Shown one piece after another: positions 1 to 7,633 of a DNA stretch of 43,106 bases. Within the stretch, counting starts at the first letter, position 1; the number at the start of each line of letters is the position of its first letter. The translations under genes and the position numbers were made by a program. The DNA comes from Telmatospirillum sp. GTDB lineage: Bacteria > Pseudomonadota > Alphaproteobacteria > Rhodospirillales > Magnetospirillaceae. The stretch lies in NCBI GenBank assembly GCA_009712185.1, contig WASQ01000041.1, forward strand, positions 2,897-46,002, written 5' to 3'. The notes under the pieces were generated by a model that saw only the letters and a program-made list of their open reading frames with translations, did no database searches and was not told the origin of the DNA.

Positions 1-42
1 CCCCCCCCCCCGCGCCGCCCGCCCCCCCGCCCCCCCGCCCCC
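1..42. repeat. C-rich low-complexity window edge
   Basis: The first 42 bases are almost pure C with a few G. This does not resemble the coding sequence that follows, although the hmuT frame runs through it without a stop. It is best read as an assembly or read-end artefact at a contig boundary, so residues translated from it should not be trusted. Confidence 0.6.
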
Positions 43-854
43 GAGCCCGGCCGGGGACCGATCCGGGGGCCGGCCCCGCGGACCTGACCCGGGTGGTGTG
101 CATCGGCGGCGCCATCACCGAGATCGTTTATGCCCTTGGGATGGACCGTCATGTGGTGGCGGTCGATTCCTCCAGCCTCTATCCGCCGGCCGCGCTGGCC
201 GCCAAACAAAGCGTCGGTTATATGCGCCGGCTGTCGCCCGAAGGGGTGCTGGCCCTCAGGCCCTCGCTCATTCTGGCGTCCGAGGACAGTGGTCCGCCTG
301 AGGCCGTGGAGATACTGACGGCGTCCCGGACCCCGGTGCTGTTCGTCGACAACACGCCGACACCGGAGGCTGTCGCCGGTCGGGTCCGGCGTCTGGCGGA
401 GGTGTTCGGGGTGCCGGAGGAGGGAGAACGCCTCTGCCGCCGGATCGAGGCGGAGTTCCTGGATCTCGGAGCCTGGACCAGGGCCCACCCCTCCGGGAAA
501 AGAGTGGGCTTCCTGTTGTCGATGCAGAACGACCGCCCCGTCGTGGCCGGGCACGGGACCGCGGCTGACGCGATCATCGGTCTGGCCGGGGGTGTGAATG
601 TCGGTTCGGCGATGGAGGGCTACAAGCCGGTGAGCGACGAGGCCCTGACGGCCATGGCACCCGATGTTGTGCTGGTGATGGACCACGCCGGTCCGGGCGT
701 AACGGACGATGTGCTCGACCATCCGGGGCTTCGCCAGACCGTTGCGGGCCGTCGCCGGGCTCTGATCCGGATGGACGGCGCCTATCTTCTGGCCTTTGGC
801 CCCCGGACGGCGGCCGCGGCGCTGGATCTCGCCCAACGGCTGGCGGCGGTGTGA
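3..854 (+). CDS. hmuT: Heme ABC transporter periplasmic binding protein HmuT (5' partial)
   Basis: Periplasmic hemin-binding component that would deliver heme to the HmuUV importer. The opening DLTRVVCIGGAITEIVYALG is the start of the mature fold in this family, followed by a VDSSSLYP stretch, and the protein has the two-lobed class III binding-protein character. The frame is open to the window edge, so the signal peptide and first residues are missing or lie in the unreliable C-rich edge. The GTG at 93 is an internal codon, since family-conserved residues lie upstream of it. The stop is 1 bp before the hmuU ATG, indicating an operon. The family is clear from sequence and from the permease and ATPase that follow. 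A vitamin B12 or siderophore binding protein is a less likely alternative. Confidence 0.85.
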   Translation, partial: PPPAPPAPPPPRPRARPGTDPGAGPADLTRVVCIGGAITEIVYALGMDRHVVAVDSSSLYPPAALAAKQSVGYMRRLSPEGVLALRPSLILASEDSGPPEAVEILTASRTPVLFVDNTPTPEAVAGRVRRLAEVFGVPEEGERLCRRIEAEFLDLGAWTRAHPSGKRVGFLLSMQNDRPVVAGHGTAADAIIGLAGGVNVGSAMEGYKPVSDEALTAMAPDVVLVMDHAGPGVTDDVLDHPGLRQTVAGRRRALIRMDGAYLLAFGPRTAAAALDLAQRLAAV

Positions 855-855
855 C

Positions 856-1935
856 ATGGCGGTTCTCTCGCTGCACGCGGGACGGCGCAAGGGCGTCCGG
901 TCGCGGCAGGCGGCCGGGCCGCTGCTCGCGCTTCTGGGAACCGCCGTGGTCGCCGCCGCGGTTCTGTCGCTCGATCAGGGGGCGACGACCGTGCGGCTGC
1001 GGGATCTGCCGGCCCTTTTCGTGGCCGGGAGCGGGACTCCGGACCAGGAGATCGCCCGGCTGGTGCTGATCGATATCCGGCTGCCCCGCATTGTTCAGGG
1101 ACTTCTGACCGGGGCGGCCCTGGGCGCGGCCGGGGCGGTGATGCAGGGCCTGTTCCGCAATCCGCTGGCCGATCCGGGGCTGGTGGGTGTGTCCTCCGGC
1201 GCCGCCCTGGCCACCGCGATGATCATCGTCCTGGGGGATGGCGTCCTGGCGCCTTTTCTGGCGCCGCTGGGACCTTGGGCGTTGCCGGTGGCGGGCATCG
1301 CCGGCGGTTTCGCCGCGACCCTGCTGCTGTACGCGTTTGCCAGCCTTCGAGGGACACTTTCCATCGCTTCCGTTCTGCTGGGAGGCATCGCGCTCAGCGC
1401 CTTCGCCGGCGCCTTGACGGGGGTTCTCGTCTTCATGGCGAACGACCGCCAGCTTCGCGATCTCACCTTCTGGACGCTGGGCAGCCTTTCGGGCGTGTCC
1501 TGGCCACGCCTCGCCGCCGAGCTCCCCTTCCTGATCCTGGGTGCCTTATGCCTGGGACCATTGGCCCATACCCTGAATGCCCTGCTGTTGTCGGAAAGCG
1601 ACGCTTTCCACATGGGCGCCAATGTCGAACGGGCAAAACGGCTGTCGCTGCTGGCCGTGGCCTGTCTTGTGGGTGTGACCGTCTCGACGGTGGGGGTGAT
1701 CGGTTTCATCGGCGTGCTGGTGCCTAATCTGGCCCGGCTTCTGGTCGGACCGGATCACCGGCTGGTGCTGCCGGTCAGCGCCCTGACCGGCGCCCTGCTG
1801 CTGCTGGGGGCGGATATGATCTCGAGAACCGCGGCGGCGCCCGCCGAAATGCCGGTTGGCGTGGTGACTGCGGTGATCGGCGCTCCCTGCTTTTTCTGGT
1901 TGCTGCTGCGCGGTCACCGGGAGCCCGGTTCATGA
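856..1935 (+). CDS. hmuU: Heme ABC transporter permease HmuU (FecCD family)
   Basis: Inner-membrane permease of the FecCD/BtuC family that would form the heme channel with HmuV. The 359-residue protein is hydrophobic throughout, with the family-typical segment RLPRIVQGLLTGAALGAAGA followed by MQGLFRNPLADPGLVGVSSG and, near the C-terminus, GFIGVLVPNLARLLVGPDHR. About ten membrane helices are expected, matching the usual length of 330-360. I chose the ATG at 856 because it lies directly after the hmuT stop; a longer frame from 796 would overlap hmuT by 59 bp. The end overlaps hmuV by ATGA, so the two are probably translationally coupled. Confidence 0.92.
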   Translation: MAVLSLHAGRRKGVRSRQAAGPLLALLGTAVVAAAVLSLDQGATTVRLRDLPALFVAGSGTPDQEIARLVLIDIRLPRIVQGLLTGAALGAAGAVMQGLFRNPLADPGLVGVSSGAALATAMIIVLGDGVLAPFLAPLGPWALPVAGIAGGFAATLLLYAFASLRGTLSIASVLLGGIALSAFAGALTGVLVFMANDRQLRDLTFWTLGSLSGVSWPRLAAELPFLILGALCLGPLAHTLNALLLSESDAFHMGANVERAKRLSLLAVACLVGVTVSTVGVIGFIGVLVPNLARLLVGPDHRLVLPVSALTGALLLLGADMISRTAAAPAEMPVGVVTAVIGAPCFFWLLLRGHREPGS

Positions 1936-2801
1936 CCGGCCGGACGGGGATCCGTCTTGCCGGCGTGTCGGTGGACTGTCGGGGCCGGTTGTTACTGGAC
2001 CGGATCGATCTGGCGCTGGAGCCCGGCCGGACGACGGTGGTCGTCGGCCCGAACGGCGCGGGGAAAACGACCCTGCTGAAGGTTCTGAGCGGAGAGATCA
2101 GGCCGACCAGGGGAACCGTCCTCCTCGACGGCAGGCCCCTGGCCGAGATCGGTCCCCGGCGGCTGGCGGCCCGGCGCGCCTTGCTGTCCCAGGCCAATGA
2201 GACGGCGTTCGGATTTACCGTGCGTCAGCTCGCAGGTCTTGGATTTCGCCTTCTGGAGACGCCGGTTCCCGTCCCCCGGCGGGCCGTTTTGGTGCAAAAG
2301 GCGCTTGACCACGTCGGCCTCGCCGGATTCGAGGACAGAGAGGTCGGGCGTCTGTCGGGGGGCGAGCGTCAACGCGCGCATCTGGCCCGTGTTCTGGTAC
2401 AGTTGTGGGCGGCGGCCGGAACAGGGGCGGGACTTCTGCTTCTCGATGAGCCCACCGCGGCACAGGATCTGGTGCATCAGCTCCGCGTGCTGGAGATCGC
2501 CCGGGGACACGCCGAAGCCGGCGGAACGGTCTGCGTGGTCCTGCACGATTTGAACTGGGCCGCCGGGATCGGCGACCGCATGCTGGTGTTAAGCCACGGG
2601 CGGATCCATTCCGACGGGCCTCCCGCCGATGTTCTGACACAGGCCATGCTGGCCGACGTGTTCGGCGTCGACATCAGGCCGTGCGCCGTTCCGCCCCCCG
2701 GGCGGCCGTTCATCGTTCCTCAATTGGCGGGCGGGCGGCCGTCCGCCGGTGCCTGTCCGTCCCTTGCCAACGAAAGGAGAGCAGCATGTATATCGCCATG
2801 A
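1932..2801 (+). CDS. hmuV: Heme ABC transporter ATPase HmuV
   Basis: Cytoplasmic ATPase driving heme import. All nucleotide-binding motifs are visible: Walker A GPNGAGKTT near residue 38, signature LSGGERQRAHLARVL near residue 138, Walker B LLLLDEPTA, and the switch histidine in VVLHDLNWA. The start ATG overlaps the hmuU stop. At 289 residues it is about 30 longer than typical HmuV. The extra C-terminal tail is Gly/Pro/Arg-rich and runs over the ribosome-binding site and first codons of the next gene. It may be a recent read-through extension with no function. Confidence in the family is high; the heme rather than cobalamin assignment rests on the neighbouring IsdG-type gene. Confidence 0.93.
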   Translation: MTGRTGIRLAGVSVDCRGRLLLDRIDLALEPGRTTVVVGPNGAGKTTLLKVLSGEIRPTRGTVLLDGRPLAEIGPRRLAARRALLSQANETAFGFTVRQLAGLGFRLLETPVPVPRRAVLVQKALDHVGLAGFEDREVGRLSGGERQRAHLARVLVQLWAAAGTGAGLLLLDEPTAAQDLVHQLRVLEIARGHAEAGGTVCVVLHDLNWAAGIGDRMLVLSHGRIHSDGPPADVLTQAMLADVFGVDIRPCAVPPPGRPFIVPQLAGGRPSAGACPSLANERRAACISP

Positions 2802-3130
2802 ACCGCTTCAAGGTCCGTCCGTCCGAGACGGAGGCGTTCAAGGAACGGTGGCTGAACCGTGACGTCCATCTGAAGAATGTTTCCGGTTTCGTCGCCTTTC
2901 ACCTGTTGCAGGGGCCGGTGCGGGAGGACCATGTCCTGTTCGCCTCCCATACGGTGTGGCGTTCGCTGGCCGATTTCGAGAACTGGACCCGGTCCGAACA
3001 GTTCCGGTCGGCGCATGCCCGCGCCGATCAGGGCAAGGCCCTGACAATCGGTCATCCCGACTTCGAGGGATTCGAGGTTCTCCAGGAAGTGACGCCGGAG
3101 ACCGAAGAGCGGATCGCCCACGCCTCATGA
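2786..3130 (+). CDS. IsdG/HmuQ-type heme-degrading monooxygenase
   Basis: A 114-residue antibiotic-biosynthesis-monooxygenase (ABM) fold protein that probably opens the imported heme ring and releases iron in the cytoplasm. The Asn-Trp-His triad of the IsdG family is present with matching spacing: N6 in YIAMNRF, W67 in FENWTRS and H77 in FRSAHAR. In characterised IsdG enzymes the triad is N7, W67 and H77. The start is the ATG at 2786, preceded by AAAGGAGA (2773-2780). The gene overlaps the hmuV end by 16 bp and is the last of the operon. Alphaproteobacterial HmuQ/HmuD proteins beside hmu genes have the same role. A generic ABM-fold protein is the alternative. Confidence 0.8.
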   Translation: MYIAMNRFKVRPSETEAFKERWLNRDVHLKNVSGFVAFHLLQGPVREDHVLFASHTVWRSLADFENWTRSEQFRSAHARADQGKALTIGHPDFEGFEVLQEVTPETEERIAHAS

Positions 3131-3276
3131 CAGGACAACCGTCGCAGAACGATTGGCCTATCTTCTGAAGTCGCCATCGCTGAGGTAGTGTCTTCGGCAT
3201 CCCGTCCGAAAGGATTGTTGGGGGGGGCCGCGCTATGGTGACGTCGGACATCGCGTTTTTTCTGTTTCCATCGGCC

Positions 3277-3302
3277 TCGGCCGGCGTCCGGACGCCGGCC
3301 GA
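3277..3302 (+). terminator. Perfect 26-bp palindrome after the heme operon
   Basis: Two perfect 13-bp arms meet without a spacer (TCGGCCGGCGTCC and its complement). It lies 147 bp beyond the last heme gene and 86 bp before the thioesterase. It would form a strong GC hairpin, but no clear T tract follows, so termination is a guess. The rest of 3131-3387 shows no gene that I can support. Confidence 0.4.
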
Positions 3303-3411
3303 TCTGTGCTGTCCTGCCTTCGGCGCGACGGGAGTGCCGGTGTGATCGTTGCGGCTGACATCCGGGGAATTTTAGGGTTAAGGTCCTTTGCCTCACTTTC
3401 GCCGCACGGAC

Positions 3412-4242
3412 ATGAAACAAGAAATCTGGACAGAGGACTACACCGTTAACACCCTGGTTCTGAATCCCCGGAAAAGGTTGGGATTCCTGGGGTTGTTGTC
3501 GATCCTTCAGGATGTGGCGTGGCTTCATGCCGACCATCTGGGACATAGTTATGAGGACCTGATCAGGCAGGGCGCGATCTGGGTTCTGGGACGGCAGAAG
3601 CTGCTGATGACCGGTTGGCCGTCCTGGGGAGACGAGATCACGGTGCGAACCTGGATCCGACCGATCGATGGGCTGTTCATCCATCGCGACTACGAGATTC
3701 TGTCCGGCGGACGGAAACTGGGCGAGGGGGTGGCCTCCTGGCTGACCGTGAATGTGAGGACGCGCCGTTTGATGAAAATGACGTTCTCCGGGGACGATCT
3801 CGCCTTTCGCAGCGACAGCGGTGTCCTCACGATGACGCCGGGCCGGGTCGACCCTCCAAGCGGTCTGGGCGAATTGAGCCGTTTTCAGGTCCGTAACAGC
3901 GATCTTGACGTCAATGGGCATGTCAACAATGTCCATTACGCCCAGTGGGTTGTGGACGCCTTGCCGGCGGATCTGGTCCGCCGGATTGAGATCATGGGCT
4001 ATGAGGCGAACTTCCTGTCGGAAGTGAATCTCGGCGACGAAGTGACGATCGAAGGGGATCTGCCCGGGAAGGATGGACCCGTGGCTGAGCCGGCGGCGCT
4101 GTCCGCTCCGGTTCCCTTCGTCGGACGCCGGAAGTCCGATACGAAGCCTGTTTTTTCGGCGCTCCTGCAATGGCGGGCGCTGGAGAAGGCGGGCGACGGG
4201 ACTCCCGGCTCCGGGGACCCCGGCCTCGGGTCTTTCAAATGA
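3412..4242 (+). CDS. Acyl-ACP thioesterase family protein
   Basis: A double-hotdog protein of the bacterial acyl-ACP thioesterase family, expected to hydrolyse acyl-ACP (or acyl-CoA) and release free fatty acid in the cytosol. The N-terminal hotdog runs from EIWTEDYTVNTLVLN to about residue 130. The second hotdog carries the hallmark DLDVNGHVNNVHYAQWVVDA, whose Asn and His are the usual catalytic residues. The 276-residue length is typical. The ATG at 3412 matches the family's usual beginning, but a TTG at 3388 has a better-placed AAGG (3379-3382) and could be the real start. The tail after about residue 225 is Pro/Gly-rich and divergent. The IclR regulator gene follows on the same strand and may control it. 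Confidence 0.82.
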   Translation: MKQEIWTEDYTVNTLVLNPRKRLGFLGLLSILQDVAWLHADHLGHSYEDLIRQGAIWVLGRQKLLMTGWPSWGDEITVRTWIRPIDGLFIHRDYEILSGGRKLGEGVASWLTVNVRTRRLMKMTFSGDDLAFRSDSGVLTMTPGRVDPPSGLGELSRFQVRNSDLDVNGHVNNVHYAQWVVDALPADLVRRIEIMGYEANFLSEVNLGDEVTIEGDLPGKDGPVAEPAALSAPVPFVGRRKSDTKPVFSALLQWRALEKAGDGTPGSGDPGLGSFK

Positions 4243-4338
4243 GCCGGTGTGCCGGCGGGGGGGAACTGGATCGACCAGGGGGCGGCCCGGAAACAGGGGA
4301 TGTCCGGGTGTCATATCTTCCGGAAAGGAGCGGATGGG

Positions 4339-5184
4339 GTGAGAAAGCGGATCAGGACACCGGATGACGGCGATGGTTCCGCCGGTCCCGGTGGAAGAGC
4401 GGGGGTGGACGACCGCCAGTTTGTTGTCGCGCTGCATCGCGGGCTGGAGGTCCTCCGGTGTTTCGAAAAGGGAAGCCCGGTTCTTGGCAATCAGGAATTG
4501 GCACAGCGGACGCGTCTGCCCAAGGCCACCGTATCGCGGTTGACCTACACGCTGAGTTCTCTCGGTTACCTCGATTATCTTGAGGAAATCAGCAAATACC
4601 GGATCGGCATTCCGGTCCTCAATCTCGGTTTTGCCTGCCTTGCGGGCGTCGGCGTGCAGGAAACCGCCCGTCCGATGATGCGCCGTCTGGCCGAATTCGC
4701 CGGTCGTGGAGCCGTGGTGGCAATGGCGGGGCGCGACGACGTCAAGATGATCTTTATCGCGGTCGAACGGGCCGGAGGCCTGGTGTCTCTCCAATTGGAC
4801 GTTGGATCCCGGGTATCCCTGTCCCGTTCAGGGATCGGGCGCGGATATCTGGCCGGGCTGCCGGAGACCGAACGGCTGGTCGTGATGCAGCGGATCCGCG
4901 ACCATGTCGGCGAGGCGAACTGGCCCAGGATCGAGGATGGCATCCTCAGGTCTATCGACGAGGTGCGAACCCAGGGGTTCTGCCTGAATGTCGGGGAATG
5001 GCAGGAAGGCGTGACGTCGGTCGGTGCGCCCTTCCGTCCGCCCTATGGAGACGGACGCCTTTTGGCGTTGAATTGTGGTGGGGCGTCCTTTCAGTTGCCG
5101 CGTGACGTCATGAAAAACGAGGTCGGTCCCAAACTGGTCGAGATGATCCGCGAATTGGAATCATCGAAGGGGCAGCCGCAATAG
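4339..5184 (+). CDS. IclR family transcriptional regulator
   Basis: Cytoplasmic DNA-binding regulator of the IclR family. Roughly residues 25-90 form the winged helix: QFVVALHRGLEVLRCFEKG, then GNQELAQRTRLPKATVSRLT and a Y-L wing ending YRIGIPVLNLG. The remainder is the effector-binding domain, with the family-like SRSGIGRGYLAGLP and GFCLNVGEWQEGVTSVGAPF. The GTG at 4339 is chosen because AAGGAG (4324-4329) sits 9 bp upstream; a frame from GTG 4249 would add 30 residues of unlike character. It lies 96 bp after the thioesterase gene on the same strand. The effector is unknown. IclR proteins often control catabolism of aromatic or short-chain acids, so a link to fatty-acid release is only inference. 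Confidence 0.88.
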   Translation: MRKRIRTPDDGDGSAGPGGRAGVDDRQFVVALHRGLEVLRCFEKGSPVLGNQELAQRTRLPKATVSRLTYTLSSLGYLDYLEEISKYRIGIPVLNLGFACLAGVGVQETARPMMRRLAEFAGRGAVVAMAGRDDVKMIFIAVERAGGLVSLQLDVGSRVSLSRSGIGRGYLAGLPETERLVVMQRIRDHVGEANWPRIEDGILRSIDEVRTQGFCLNVGEWQEGVTSVGAPFRPPYGDGRLLALNCGGASFQLPRDVMKNEVGPKLVEMIRELESSKGQPQ

Positions 5185-5221
5185 ACCTGCGAGGATCACA
5201 TCTGGCGCCAGGGGCGCCGGG

Positions 5222-5542
5222 TCAGTCCTGACCGAGGGCAATCGCCTGTTCCAGATGGTCGGCGAGGGCGGAGATCGCACCTGCCAGCAGACGGTGATCT
5301 CCGGAGTTCACGACCTCGGCAAGGACCACCGCCGTCTCGTCGCCGATCAGACCGGCAACGCGCATCGCGGCGGCCAGACCTTCCTCGTCCAGAACGGCGG
5401 CGGCAGGGCGCAATTCGCGGTGCTTGCCTTTCTGTCCCGCCTTTTCGATGCAGTCCGCCATGGCCTGAACAGGCGGCTGTTTGCGATGAATTTCGAAAGC
5501 AAGGGCGCGCAGGAACCGGAGCTTGAGGTCGGAATTGATCAT
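5222..5542 (-). CDS. Small hypothetical protein resembling half a T2SSF domain
   Basis: A 106-residue, probably all-helical soluble protein. I do not recognise a named family with certainty, but the pattern follows the cytoplasmic half of the type II secretion / pilus PilC-GspF domain: KLRFLRALAFEIHRKQPPVQAM at the start, a glycine before GLAAAMRVAGLIGDETAVVL, then NSGDHRLLAGAISALADHLEQA. No membrane segments follow, unlike true GspF or TadB/C. The ATG at 5542 is preceded by AAAGGCGG on the minus strand; longer frames add unlike sequence. It converges with the IclR gene, with only 37 bp between the stops, and has no secretion genes around it. Confidence 0.6.
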   Translation of the reverse strand: MINSDLKLRFLRALAFEIHRKQPPVQAMADCIEKAGQKGKHRELRPAAAVLDEEGLAAAMRVAGLIGDETAVVLAEVVNSGDHRLLAGAISALADHLEQAIALGQD

Positions 5543-5996
5543 GACGGGCCGCCTTTGAAGTCGAACGCCGGGACCGTCCCCCTTACATATGCCCGTCAGG
5601 GCAAAAAAGTGGCCGGAAAGAGCGTCCGCCGGAAAACCACGCGTCGCCCGGAACTGTCCGATTGTCAAAATGAGAATGTCGACAGGTCGCGGATTATGCG
5701 ACCGCGGGTCGTTGCAGACAAGACGGAAGAAGCGGCGAATTTCTAAAGACGATCGAATTTTGAATGGTAAGGAGTGTCGCCAGGATTGTTTTCCGGAACG
5801 GAAAAGGAGGCGTTTTGTTCGTGCCGTATTGTTTATTGGGCGATATGGTTCTCATTTATATTTTTAATATGCGACTGCGTGAAATATTATTGCTGATTAA
5901 ATCAATGTCAAGTATAGTGAACGGTTCCGGTGCTGAGAATGATCTGCGCCTTTCTTATTTCTATTGATGTACCGGTGTTCGGTGTCGTCTTTAATA
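5543..5996. other. Gene-poor AT-rich interval
   Basis: The stretch between the small hypothetical gene and the hairpin at 5997 becomes AT-rich after about 5740. The only gene-like signal is AAAGGAGG at 5802-5809, followed 11 bp later by a GTG at 5821 that opens a 48-residue frame on the plus strand ending at 5967. Its first 30 residues are hydrophobic (PYCLLGDMVLIYIFN), which could be a small membrane peptide. Without a recognised relative I do not call it a gene. Confidence 0.35.
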
Positions 5997-6031
5997 CCAA
6001 GTCTCGATGAGGATCGCTCATCGAGACTTGG
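5997..6031. terminator. Perfect 15-bp-stem hairpin downstream of dehydrogenase gene
   Basis: CCAAGTCTCGATGAG, a 5-nt loop GATCG, and the exact complement CTCATCGAGACTTGG. It lies 80 bp beyond the stop of the minus-strand dehydrogenase gene, so it could end that transcript, but only a weak T run (TATTAAAG) follows in that direction. The strong base pairing and isolated position also fit a dispersed palindromic repeat. Confidence 0.5.
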
Positions 6032-6110
6032 CCGGCCCCCCCCGGTGTGGCGAGCGGATCCTGGCCGTTTCCCAGCCGGGACCGAAGAAACCCGGCAGAC
6101 GGTCGATGGC

Positions 6111-6875
6111 TCAGGTACGATTGACCGAGACACCGCCGTCGACGAGCATGGAAGTTCCGGTGACGAAACTCGACGCATCCGACGCCAGGAACAGCGCGGC
6201 GCGGGCGATCTCCAGAGGTTGCGCTAGGCGTTTCAGCGCGTGGAGGCTCTCGACGAAGGCCCTGCTTTCCGGAGAGGGAGTGGCCGCGCGTCCCATCGGT
6301 GTGTCGGTGCCGCCCGGTAGAAGGGCATTGGCACGGATGTTCCGCGCACCGAATTCGGCGGCGATGACCTGGACCATCCCGATCAGGCCGGCCTTTGCCG
6401 CCGCATAGGCCGCCATGCCGGGAAATCCCGCGGAGTGACCGACGAAGCTCGACGTGAAGATCAGCGAGCCGCCGCCCCGCGCGACCATGGCGGGCAACTG
6501 ATATTTGGCCCCGAGAAAGCCGCTGGTGAGATTGCTGTCGACCACGTCACGCCAGTTTTCGAGCGAAAGATCCGGCAGCGGTGCGGACTCGCCGGTGGCG
6601 CCGGCATTGTTGACGGCGATGTCGAGCCCGCCGAAGCGGTCGACGGCCGTCTCCACCAGCCGGCGCGCCACATCCTCCTTCCGGATGTCCCCCGCGAGCG
6701 CGACGGCTTCACCGCCACTCTCCCCAATGTCTTCCACGAGGGCGTCCAGCGCGGCCCGCCGCCGCCCCGAGACCACAAGTCTCGCCCCTTCCGATGCAAA
6801 CAGTCGGGCGGCCTCATAGCCGATCCCGGAACTCGCCCCGGTGACGATGGCGACTTTTCCAATCAATTCCTTCAT
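6111..6875 (-). CDS. Short-chain dehydrogenase/reductase (classical SDR)
   Basis: A 254-residue NAD(P)-dependent oxidoreductase of the classical SDR family, soluble and cytoplasmic. The cofactor motif TGASSGIG lies near residue 13 and NNAG near residue 90. The catalytic Ser lies in FTSSFVGHS, followed by the YxxxK element in AAYAAAKAG. The C-terminal FVTGTSMLVDGG is typical. The substrate cannot be told from sequence. The start is the ATG at 6875; a longer frame to 7022 gives an Arg-rich tail unlike any SDR. It stands alone, with the remnant of another oxidoreductase on the same strand upstream. Confidence 0.9.
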   Translation of the reverse strand: MKELIGKVAIVTGASSGIGYEAARLFASEGARLVVSGRRRAALDALVEDIGESGGEAVALAGDIRKEDVARRLVETAVDRFGGLDIAVNNAGATGESAPLPDLSLENWRDVVDSNLTSGFLGAKYQLPAMVARGGGSLIFTSSFVGHSAGFPGMAAYAAAKAGLIGMVQVIAAEFGARNIRANALLPGGTDTPMGRAATPSPESRAFVESLHALKRLAQPLEIARAALFLASDASSFVTGTSMLVDGGVSVNRT

Positions 6876-7152
6876 CAGATACCTTCGTGTCCGTATGAGT
6901 GACGGCCGCTTCCGCCCGCCGGACCACGTCGAAGCCCGAGCTTCGGCCATGGAGAGGGGCCGCGACACGGACGGAAAGTAAAGCCGGTCCCGTTTCCCGA
7001 AACTCCGCTTCTTGCGTTGCAATCGATGGCCCCCATCCCCGCGGCTTCAAACAGAGGCGGTCGGGCTTTGATTTGACCGTCCGGCCGGTATGATGGTTTC
7101 GGGATCGGACGGGGACGACCCGGCCCGGGCAGTCATCGGCCGATCGGATGCG
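6876..7152. other. Intergenic stretch without recognised features
   Basis: The interval upstream of the dehydrogenase gene, reaching to the oxidoreductase remnant. I see no frame with coding character, no clear hairpin and no promoter that I would defend. Confidence 0.5.
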
Positions 7153-7299
7153 TCAGTAGGCGACGCCGATCTGTGCGCGCCGAACGGTCGGCTTTTCGAT
7201 CTCGTCCAACACCGCGCGGGCATAGTCGATGCCGCTGATCGCCAGCTTTCCCTGTTCGTCGAACAGCGCCACCTCGCCGCCCACGCGATAGCGGCGCCT
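7153..7299 (-). pseudogene. C-terminal remnant of an NADH-flavin-reductase-like (NAD(P)H-binding) gene
   Basis: On the minus strand, about 48 residues read YRVGGEVALFDEQGKLAISG, then DYARAVLDEIEKP and a final Q-I-G-V-A-Y before the stop. This is how NmrA-like NAD(P)H-binding proteins of the NADH-flavin reductase type end: a GG-x-L-L-D-E-G-x-S-x-I-S strand, D-Y-A-x-A-x-x-D-E-x-E-x-P helix and a VAY/VGY terminus. A whole member has about 210 residues, so roughly three quarters is missing. Similarity stops near 7299, where accessory sequence begins, so this is a deletion or insertion scar. The assignment is from memory of the family pattern, not from a search. Confidence 0.6.
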
Positions 7300-7421
7300 T
7301 GAGGAAGATGGCTTCGTCAGCCTGTAGGGCGACAACTATGATTGCCGGTTCAGCGACAATTATCGCTGCATCCGATGGTGGAGCGATCGTTTCTCGTCAG
7401 TCCACGGTCAAGCCCGTGGCA

Positions 7422-7633
7422 TTACCCCTCGGTGTTCTGAGCACCGTGCCAAATTCGAAGAATACGCACGCGGTCACCTGCGATCCGATAAACGATCACT
7501 TAGGGCGGGACGATCGTAAGTTCTCGCCTGTCTTTTGTCGTTGGGCGTCCGATCAGGGGATGGTCGGCCAATTCCATGGCAACGCCGAGCAGGCGCTCGG
7601 CCATTCCAGATGCTGCAGCCGGGTGAACTTCAC
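7422..7633 (-). pseudogene. Broken RelE/ParE-type toxin
   Basis: Downstream of the antitoxin, one minus-strand frame reads HPAAASGMAERLLGVAMELA, then DHPLIGRPTTKDRRELTIVPP, a TAA stop (7502-7500), and continues in frame with VIVYRIAGDRVRILRIWHGA to a final stop at 7422. This is a ParE toxin core: NPAAA helix, GRP, RELT, (P)Y-V-I-V-Y-R and R-I-W-H-G-A-Q. The stop stands where the family has Tyr, one base from TAT/TAC. The 5' end is damaged too: GTG at 7633 overlaps the antitoxin stop and gives VKFTR, a normal toxin beginning, but about 20-25 family residues are absent before HPAAA and the frame shifts. The toxin is therefore inactivated twice. Confidence 0.72.

Noticed and set aside
3052-4794. 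580-residue open frame on the minus strand
   Set aside because: It lies opposite the thioesterase and IclR genes, has no recognisable motif and is His/Arg/Gln-rich as expected of an antisense shadow in GC-rich DNA.
5764-5967. 67-residue frame in AT-rich spacer
   Set aside because: The start lacks a ribosome-binding site; only an internal GTG has one, and there is no recognised relative.
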